In this document: piece after piece, positions 57,433-64,000 of the stretch
Numbering within the stretch: position 1 is the first letter of the stretch
Layout of the letters: every line of letters starts with the position of its first letter
Origin: CAVWCQ01 sp963753545
GTDB taxonomy: Bacteria; Chloroflexota; Anaerolineae; Aggregatilineales; Aggregatilineaceae
Reading direction: 5' to 3'
Length of the DNA: 64,000 nucleotides
Assembly: GCA_963753545.1 (NCBI GenBank)
Contig: CAVWCQ010000008.1
Location: forward strand, 2,666,001-2,730,000
Made by a program: the position numbers and the translations under genes
The notes under the pieces: generated by a model
The model's database searches: none
The model's input: only the letters and a program-made list of their open reading frames with translations
What the model was told of the DNA's origin: nothing

Positions 57433-60328
57433 TTACCAACCGCGCTTTTTGGCGGCGGCGACACGAATTGCGTCGAGCAGGCGATCCAGGCCATCCGAGA
57501 CACTGCCCACTGGAAGATGGAAACGCACTACACGGCGGTTCTTTGACTGGAGCGCTTCAAGGTCGCCCTGAGCCTGAGCGCGCTTGAGCAGCAAAAAGTC
57601 GTAGGGTTCACCCGGAACCGGAATCTGTTCATAATTTTCCACAGTGATCTGGATAAATACGCCGTTGTTCGCCCCGCCCTTGTGAAGCTGTCCTGTCGAG
57701 TGCAGGAAGCGGGGGCCATACCCCAAGGTCACAGCGCGAGTTGTCGCGTGGCGAAGTTCATCGCAGATCGCTTGCAGCAAATAGGAATGGCGGTCAGTGG
57801 GAGCGAGGTAAGCCATCAAAGCCAGATAGTCACCGGAACGGGCGAGGGTGATATGAGCAAGCAGCAGGTTGATCAGATCGCCGTAATCAAACTGCCGCTG
57901 TTCGCCAATCTTGCGCAGGGTCTGAACCGTTTGCTCATCGGCATACAGTTTCAGGCCGTTTTCCTCGAGGACGGGTTCATCCACCGGAAGTGTGCCGTGC
58001 TGCTTAAGATAGCCCAGCAGGCGCTTGGTATTGTCCTTACTTTCGCCCACATTCGGCTGATCAAAGGGATTGATCTGGAGCAGATGACCCGCTACCGCCG
58101 TTGCCAGTTCCCACCGGAAAAATTCGCCACCCAGCGCATACGAGTCTTCGAGTCTGAGCGTCAGCACGGGGTTGCCCGCTACCTTGAGGATCTTCGACCA
58201 GCATATCAAGACTATTCTTTGGGCTGTCGAGGCGGAGGTAGACAAAAACCTGATCATCATCGAAGTTACGCGGATCATCCGGGTTGACATTGGCAACCGG
58301 AACGATCCCCTTGCCCTCTTTGCCCGTACTTTCCGCAACTAACTGCTCGGCCCAAAGGCCAAACGGATCGATTTCGGGCGACGTCACCAGACAGACTTTA
58401 TCGCGGCGCTGCTCGGCCAGATAGCCCATAATCGCGCCCAGCCAGGCTGCCGGATTGCTGGCAGTCGAGATATTGGGGGCACAGGCCGTTGCCATTTGGC
58501 GAGCGCTGGTGACCAGGCGATCTACGTCCAGGCCCATGACCGCCGCCGGGACAAGGCCAAAATAGCTGAGCACACTGTAACGCCCGCCGATGTCTTCGGG
58601 GTTGAGGAACAGGTATTTAAAGCCCTTTTCGTGAGCGATCTTTTCCAGGTCCGATCCTGCATCGGTAATCGCGCAGAATTGTTCGCCTGCTTTGGCTCCA
58701 TGCCGGGCTTCGACAAGGCTGTAGTAGTACTTATAAAGCGAGAACGTTTCAACCGTTCCGCCAGACTTGGTTGAGACAATGAACAGCGTGCGATCCAGAT
58801 CAACGGCCTGGGTCGCCAGGCTGATCGCCTGTGGATCGGTGGTGTCCAACACCATCAGGTTCGGGAAACCGGGCAGCACGCCAAACGTCTGGCGCATAAC
58901 TTCCGCTGCCAGACTGCTGCCGCCCATGCCAAGCAGCAGCGCGTGCGTGTAACCCGCCGACTGAATTTCATCGCGGAGTTGGTGGAGCGGCGCAAAGAAG
59001 GCATCGCCGGCGTTGACAATATCAAGCCAACCCAGGCGATTCGCGATCAACTGCTGGTGGACTGATTCATCCTTCCAAACGGAGGGGTCTTTCGCCCAAA
59101 TGCGGCTGATCACTTTGTCCCGTTGCAGGCGGGCAATCGTCGTTCGAATACCAGCCTCATCAGCGGCCATTGCCAATTCCTGGCGATCCATCAAACCCAG
59201 GAGCATGACCTGCCGCTTGCCTTCCACCGCGTCAATCAGACGGCGGAAGTCATTGGCAAACAACTCAACACCGTCGCTCTGAAGCTGCTGGGTCACGCGA
59301 TCCATCATGACGCCCACTTCATCCAACTGGGCCATGATTGTCCGCGCCTCGTCCAGCCCATCTTCCAGCGTTGCCGCCGCTGTACCATGATCCATAAAAG
59401 CCGTAATGGTTTCGGGCGGCAGCGTGTTGACCGTATACGGGCCAATCAGCGCATCCACATAATATGTATCGGGAAAGTTGGGATTCTTGGTGCTGGTGCT
59501 GGCCCACAGAGGACGCTGCACCTGCGCCCCGGCGGCGCTCAGACGGGCAAACCGTTCGCCCTCGAAAATTCGCTTAAATTCTGCATAAGCCAATTTTGCG
59601 TTGGCAATTGCCGCCTTGCCCAGCAGATTGCGGCTGGTACGGGTTTGCTCGAATCCGCGGCGCTGCCCGGCGCGAATATTGCTATCCAGAATTTTGTCGA
59701 CAACCGTATCAATGCGGCTGACAAAGAAGCTGGCAACTGAGGCAATCCCCGCCACATCCTGCCCGGCATCGAGGCGGCGCTCTAGCCCGCGAATATAACG
59801 TTCCGTAACCGCCACATAATTTTCAACGGAAAACAGCAGGGTCACGTTGATATTGATTCCGGCGAAGATCGCTTCTTCAATGGCAGGAAGACCTTCGGGC
59901 GTGCCGGGAATTTTGATCATGACATTCGGGCGATCCACCGTCTTAAAGAGGCGCTTGGCTTCGCTCAGCGTCACTTCGGTGTCGTAGGCTAACAAGGGAG
60001 AGACTTCGAGGCTGACGTACCCATCCAGACCCTTCGTCTGATCATAGAGGGGGCGCAGCACATCCGCCGCCGCCTGGATATCGGCAACGGCCAGAATTTC
60101 GTAGATTTCGCCCGCGCTCCGGTCGAGCAAACCGCTAATGGCGCTGTCGTATTCCTGCGTATCAGCGATTGCCTTGGCAAAAATGGTCGGATTGGAGGTC
60201 ATTCCCGACACCCCATCCCCAACCAACTTTTTAAGCTTGCCAGAAGTCATCAGGCTGCGCTTGATAAAGTCCATCCAAATGCTCTGCCCGCAGGCTTGCA
60301 CCGCGTTCAGCCGATTTGTCGTCATCAC
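57433..60328 (-). CDS. Bifunctional transaldolase / glucose-6-phosphate isomerase (frameshifted)
   Basis: About 965 residues. The N-terminal transaldolase domain (about 1-370) has QSIWMDFIKRSL and TSNPTIFAKAI, the Schiff-base Lys in NVMIKIPGTPEGL, and ASTSTKNPNFPDTYYV. The C-terminal glucose-6-phosphate isomerase domain has LLGMGGSSLAAEVMRQTF, STKSGGTVETFSLYKYYY and NIGGRYSVLSYFG-like LNPEDIGGRYSVLSYFG. The fusion couples glycolysis and the pentose phosphate pathway and is known from several phyla. One extra C near 58191 shifts the frame; removal joins LDMLVED to LKVAGNPVLTLRLED. rpiB precedes it by 36 bases, so these are likely co-transcribed. Confidence 0.93.
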
Positions 60329-60364
60329 CCAAAAGCCTCCTACAGAGAATGGTAAAATTCAGGC

Positions 60365-60829
60365 CTACTTAGAACTAATTCCATGTTTTTCAATATCAAG
60401 TACTTTATTGTGGCGGCGAACATGCCGTTCCTGGTCCGATTGGAACCGCGCCTTCAGGAACGCAGTCACAATTTCTTCCGCCAGCGCCGAACCGATAACC
60501 CGACTGCCCACGCACAGAATATTCATATTGTCGTGCTCAACGCCTTGATGGGCAGAATAGGTGTCGTGACAAAGAGCGGCGTAGATGCCGGGAACTTTGT
60601 TTGCGGCGATACTGGCTCCAACCCCGCTGCCGCAAACCACAATGCCGCGCTCCACTTCGCCGGAGATCACTTTCATGGCAACCGCGTAAGCCGAGTCAGG
60701 ATAATCGACAGGCTTTTCCGCGTTATCCGTTCCCAGGTCCAATACGTCATATCCCTGCGTTTGCAAGCAGTGGAGCAGCGAGTCTTTGAGCGGAAAGCCC
60801 GCGTGATCCGAACCAATCGCGATTTTCAT
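60365..60829 (-). CDS. rpiB: Ribose-5-phosphate isomerase B
   Basis: This 154-residue enzyme interconverts ribose-5-phosphate and ribulose-5-phosphate. Motifs: MKIAIGSDHAGFPLKD, the active Cys in GIVVCGSGVGASIAANK (residue about 67), and EHDNMNILCVGSRV. ATG 60829 matches the usual N-terminus; the TTG one codon upstream is an alternative. It heads the tal-pgi unit, giving a compact pentose-phosphate operon. Confidence 0.95.
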   Translation of the reverse strand: MKIAIGSDHAGFPLKDSLLHCLQTQGYDVLDLGTDNAEKPVDYPDSAYAVAMKVISGEVERGIVVCGSGVGASIAANKVPGIYAALCHDTYSAHQGVEHDNMNILCVGSRVIGSALAEEIVTAFLKARFQSDQERHVRRHNKVLDIEKHGISSK

Positions 60830-60884
60830 CAATGGCCATCCTGTGTTTTGTCAAATTGTAGACCGATTATAACGCAACACCAGA

Positions 60885-60918
60885 CAAAAAAGAGGCCCTG
60901 CTTTGACACAGGGCCTTG
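60885..60918 (-). terminator. Rho-independent terminator of the FGE-domain gene
   Basis: On the minus strand AGGCCCTG-tgtcaaag-CAGGGCCTC is followed by TTTTTT, 18 bases past the stop codon at 60936. Confidence 0.88.
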
Positions 60919-60935
60919 TCTAAATCCACCATATT

Positions 60936-62456
60936 TTATCCGGGATTGATGGTCGCTGTTGGGCCAGCGGGTGTAAATGTCGGGCGAATAGGAGTCGGCA
61001 CACTGGGCATCGTCGGCTGGCCGCTGGGCGCAGTGTTCGAGTTGTTGTTCGCGCCTGTGCCGCTGTTCGTATCTGCCGGAGCGGCTGACTGGTTGGAGGC
61101 TCCCCGAATATCCTTCACACAGCGGAATCCCATTGATGCCTGTGGATTGCCGGGATCCCAACTCCGGCGGTGCACCGAGCGCAAAATAGGAGGTACAGCG
61201 TCCCAACTGCCACCACGCAGCACTTTCTGCGTGCCGCTGATTGGGCCCTGCGGATTCGGCTGGCCTGGGTTGTTGACTAACTGCTGGTAATAATTCGACT
61301 GGTACCAGTCGGAGACCCATTCTTCCACATTTCCGGCCATGTTAAGAATGCCAAAGGTGCTCGCTCCAGCCAGATAGCTGTTGACTGGCTCTGTTCCTTC
61401 GGCTGCCGGGCGTGATGAATTCGCCAGGGTCACATCAAAAGTGTTCCCCCAGGGATAAATGTAATCCTGCGGGCCGCGCGCGGCGCGTTCCCATTCGGCT
61501 TCGGTGGGCAAGCGGCGGTTCAGCGCTTCGCAGTACGCCTCTGCACCCCACCATGTCACATGCGTGACAGGATGATCATTATAGAGGGCGGAGTTTTTCA
61601 CCGAATAGGTCGTGCCATCGAAGGTAATATAGCTGTTCTGCTGTTCCGTATCAGTCAGCGCGCACGGCTGGCCCTGGCATCCGTTTTTGTGGCTGTTCGG
61701 GCCAAGCCAGTTCAAAAAGGTCACATATTGCAGCAAACTCACTTCATAGATGTCCATTTCGAAGCTGTCAACCGTGACCTGGTGTTCCGGCGTGGAGTCT
61801 TCGACCCAGCTATAGGGACAGGTGGTGTTATAAAGTGCGCACTCGTCCATTGCCGCGGTCGCTTCTTCCATATTCGTTCCCATCAAAAAAGAGCCACCCG
61901 TTACCGTAACCATATCCGTCTTGATCGGATCCAGTTCGGCGGGAACAGCAGGCTCATTGGCAAAGGTGAGGGTCTGAGTAGGTGCACCGACAGGCGGTGT
62001 GCCCACAACAGGTGTATTTTGCCCCGCTGAGAACGTATTGGCGCTGTCTTGCTGGCCTGACACAGCCTGATCTTGTGCAGGGGTGCCCGTGCTGCCAGGA
62101 AGTGGAGAAGGCTGAGGGGTTATCTGAGCCGCAGGCTCTTCTGTTACAGCCGGGCTTTCGGCGGTTAAAGTGGGGGTGATGCTGGCGGCCTGCTGGGTAA
62201 TTGCCAGCAGCGAGGCCGTTGCCTGAAGTGCCACGTCCGTTGAGTTGGGTTCAATGACGGCTACCTGCACTTCTTCGCCCCCGGCATCTGTTTTGGAGGG
62301 GGTTTCCTCTTCGAGCGCCGGGAACTTGACCGCATCAAGCGCATACCCTCCCACGCAGACTACCAGCGCAAAACCGAGGCCCAAAACGACACCCATCATC
62401 AGCCACTGCCAGCTTAAATCACGGGTGCGTCGTCGCAGATTAAAATCATTTTTCAT
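60936..62456 (-). CDS. Membrane-anchored FGE/sulfatase-modifying-factor-domain protein
   Basis: This 506-residue protein has a cytoplasmic basic N-terminus, a membrane helix (about 17-39), a Thr/Pro/Gln-rich exported linker (about 75-190) and a C-terminal FGE/C-type-lectin-like domain: GGSFLMGTNMEEA, DIYEVSLLQYVTFLNW, PVTHVTWWGAEAYCEALNRRLPTEAEWERAARG, NMAGNVEEWVSDWY, VLRGGSW and GFRCVKDI. A Pro/Ser/Thr tail follows. FGE-type domains make formylglycine or act in other modification or binding roles; the active Cys pair of true FGE is not evident, so a binding role outside the cell is more likely. ATG 62456 is chosen to match the basic-helix start. Confidence 0.85.
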   Translation of the reverse strand: MKNDFNLRRRTRDLSWQWLMMGVVLGLGFALVVCVGGYALDAVKFPALEEETPSKTDAGGEEVQVAVIEPNSTDVALQATASLLAITQQAASITPTLTAESPAVTEEPAAQITPQPSPLPGSTGTPAQDQAVSGQQDSANTFSAGQNTPVVGTPPVGAPTQTLTFANEPAVPAELDPIKTDMVTVTGGSFLMGTNMEEATAAMDECALYNTTCPYSWVEDSTPEHQVTVDSFEMDIYEVSLLQYVTFLNWLGPNSHKNGCQGQPCALTDTEQQNSYITFDGTTYSVKNSALYNDHPVTHVTWWGAEAYCEALNRRLPTEAEWERAARGPQDYIYPWGNTFDVTLANSSRPAAEGTEPVNSYLAGASTFGILNMAGNVEEWVSDWYQSNYYQQLVNNPGQPNPQGPISGTQKVLRGGSWDAVPPILRSVHRRSWDPGNPQASMGFRCVKDIRGASNQSAAPADTNSGTGANNNSNTAPSGQPTMPSVPTPIRPTFTPAGPTATINPG

Positions 62457-62593
62457 TGGCAGTTTACCGGCGGTCTCCTGTTGTTGTACGGCTCTCAGCG
62501 GCACTAAGGAGAAATCCCCGCCTCTCCTTTCCTGGTGTTAGAGTCCTGGCGCATAATAATACCGCCGCCAGGTATGAAGGCAAAACGCTCACC

Positions 62594-63493
62594 CTACGAT
62601 TCATCGCCGTTTTCATCCGATTCGCTATCCATTTTGGAACGCAGGCGTCGATAGGTGGCTTGCAGCGTCAACGCATCGGCTACATGGAAGGGATCGGGCG
62701 CTTCGACCGCCATTGTACCCTGAACGTTGTAATCGATCATGACCTGGAGCAGATCGCGATAAGCCTGTACGCATTCATTCAGTGGGATATGGGAGCGTTC
62801 GCCTTTGGGAGAGTAGGCGATCCCAGACATGTGGGAGTGCAGCTTACTCAGGGCTTCCGGCCCCAATTCTCGCTTGATGGTGTCAAAAATGGACTGAAAT
62901 TCGGCGACGGTGTTCATATCGCCGCAGCCGGTACGCGCGTAGAGGTGAGCGAAGTCGATGCAGGGCAGCACACCGGGGATATCGCGACTGAGGGCAACGA
63001 CTTCGTCCAGGGAGCCAAACATGGCGGATTTGCCCATCGTTTCGGGGCGCAGTACGGCATGCACACCCTCTTCGTCCAGAATTTGACGGATTTCCAGCAA
63101 CTTCTGGCGCGCTCGTTCGTAAACTTGATCAGGAGGTTGGTTGTGATAGGAGCCAGGATGAAAAACAATATCCTGCGCCCCGGCCAACCACCCTTTGCGG
63201 GCAGCCGCCAGCAACCGTTCGTCGCTTTTTGCCATCAATTCACTGGTCTGGCTGTTCAGGTTAATATAATAGGGAGCGTGGATGCTGAGCGTCACACGAT
63301 GTTTTTCAGCCGCTGCTTTGATCGCGAGGCAGCTTTCATCGGATATACGCACGCTCTGTACCCAGGCAATTTCCAGATGATCCATCCCCAACAGCCGGAT
63401 ATGTTCGATGGCAGCGGGCGTACCAGACTGGGGCGTGGTCTGTGGGCTGCCAACCGTGCCAAACCGGATTGGGTCGAGCGTTGTTGATTTCAT
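62594..63493 (-). CDS. Endonuclease IV-family TIM-barrel protein
   Basis: This 299-residue TIM-barrel protein has most metal ligands of AP endonuclease IV: IHAPYYINL (His), DIVFHPGSY (His), RPETMGK (Glu), CIDFAHLYARTG (Asp and His), LHSHMSGI (His) and MAVEAP (Glu); the usual RHE pair reads ERSHIPL. It probably cleaves abasic DNA sites, but related barrels isomerise sugars. It is intact and divergent from the right-edge M50 gene. Confidence 0.82.
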   Translation of the reverse strand: MKSTTLDPIRFGTVGSPQTTPQSGTPAAIEHIRLLGMDHLEIAWVQSVRISDESCLAIKAAAEKHRVTLSIHAPYYINLNSQTSELMAKSDERLLAAARKGWLAGAQDIVFHPGSYHNQPPDQVYERARQKLLEIRQILDEEGVHAVLRPETMGKSAMFGSLDEVVALSRDIPGVLPCIDFAHLYARTGCGDMNTVAEFQSIFDTIKRELGPEALSKLHSHMSGIAYSPKGERSHIPLNECVQAYRDLLQVMIDYNVQGTMAVEAPDPFHVADALTLQATYRRLRSKMDSESDENGDES

Positions 63494-63570
63494 AAGAGAC
63501 TTCCTTTCAACTCAGCGGGCCACTTGCTGCTTAGCGGAGTACGGCTAGCCAAAAAGAGAGAACGGGGACT

Positions 63571-64000
63571 ATGGTACTCAATAAGTTACAAAATGCCAGT
63601 CGCCAGCGAGATTTGCTGCTGGCATTCGGAGCATTCGCCGTTGCTTTCATCCTGTGGCAGTTCCAGGGACTGTTTTTCCTGGTCTACCCGCTGCGCCTGT
63701 TTGTGACCATGATCCACGAGTTGGGGCATGGGCTCGCGGCTATTCTGACCGGAGGCCGATTCGATCATTTTGAAGTCACGCAGCGCGGCGCGGGCACAGC
63801 TTATACGCTGGGTGGGTGGAGCTTCGCGATTGTTCAGGCAGGCTACCTGGGGACGGCCATTTTTGGCGCGGCGCTTCTGATCGTGGCGAACCGGGTGCGC
63901 CGCCCCGGCTATGTCGCGGCGGGACTGGGCATCTTTATTGGTATTCTGACCGCGCTTTACTCCGGCGTGCGGCTGTCGCACCTGAGCGTTATCGAGATGA
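63571..64000 (+). CDS. M50-type membrane peptidase homologue (partial, runs off the window)
   Basis: An open frame from ATG 63571 runs to the window edge (143 codons) and is not interrupted. It begins MVLNKLQNASRQRDLL, has hydrophobic helices (LLLAFGAFAVAFILWQFQGLFF, GYLGTAIFGAALLIV), and contains MIHELGHGLAAILTGG, the HExxH zinc motif of site-2/M50B proteases within a helix. It is likely an intramembrane protease or an M50B-like relative. The 3' end lies outside the window. Confidence 0.8.
   Translation, partial: MVLNKLQNASRQRDLLLAFGAFAVAFILWQFQGLFFLVYPLRLFVTMIHELGHGLAAILTGGRFDHFEVTQRGAGTAYTLGGWSFAIVQAGYLGTAIFGAALLIVANRVRRPGYVAAGLGIFIGILTALYSGVRLSHLSVIEM

Noticed and set aside
62456..63487. 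343-codon open frame on the plus strand
   Set aside because: It lies antisense to the endonuclease IV-like gene and shows no recognisable domain.

Overview
The window looks like a chromosomal segment of a Chloroflexota bacterium, most like an Anaerolineae-type lineage. This is inferred from protein style only: Thr/Pro-rich 'TPTPSPT' linkers, TolB-like propellers on membrane anchors, many TPR and STAND proteins, long GT-C glycosyltransferases, a fused transaldolase-glucose-6-phosphate isomerase, and a HrcA/CIRCE-controlled groESL operon. I see no rRNA, tRNA, CRISPR array, transposase or integrase.

Sequence quality matters for reading the annotation. About 18 genes are split by single-base indels, mostly extra bases in short homopolymers. 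The split genes include groES, groEL, aspS, lysS and greA, which cannot all be dead. I therefore join the pieces and give one coordinate pair per gene, with the break position.

Layout. 76-4023 (+): four tandem relatives sharing a TPR-like module and a membrane helix, two of them carrying a beta-propeller. 10524-4020 (-): the most interesting locus, a tight operon of three related membrane-anchored proteins, an E2-like protein, a JAB-like protein with a second E2-like domain, an E1/ThiF-like protein, a small acidic protein and a Nudix hydrolase, followed by an orphan response regulator. Divergent from it is a TadA/CpaF-type ATPase plus a MoeB-rhodanese protein (10834-13501). 13568-16343 (-): a STAND/TPR ATPase and a Trm112-like protein. 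16570-23766 (+): hydrolase, GH38 alpha-mannosidase and topoisomerase I. 24371-30586 (+): two adjacent GAF-PAS-class III cyclase genes with complementary active-site losses, a cellulose-synthase-like glycosyltransferase and a DUF3068-like protein. 34782-30640 (-): two GT-C membrane glycosyltransferases and a small membrane protein. 34949-38113 (+): a DUF4870 protein, aspS and an orphan phage-tail-tube-like protein.

43026-38185 (-): greA, lysS, a sensor-kinase-like pair that lacks the phosphoacceptor His, and a 4-TM protein. 43685-44757 (+): a YacL-like PIN-TRAM protein. 46139-44809 (-): an amidohydrolase. 46856-52150 (+): cysS, rlmB-like methyltransferase and two TPR proteins. 52199-57377 (+): groESL with promoter and CIRCE, a Ser/Thr kinase and a multi-TM Pro-rich protein. 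62456-57433 (-): FGE-domain lipid-anchored or membrane protein, rpiB and tal-pgi. 63493-62594 (-): an endonuclease IV-like protein. A partial M50-type peptidase runs off the right edge.

Two intergenic regions 22 kb apart (23847-24141 and 46210-46734) carry the same ordered set of sequence blocks in inverted orientation, each headed by the same 19-bp palindrome. They are a repeat or regulatory element I do not recognise.
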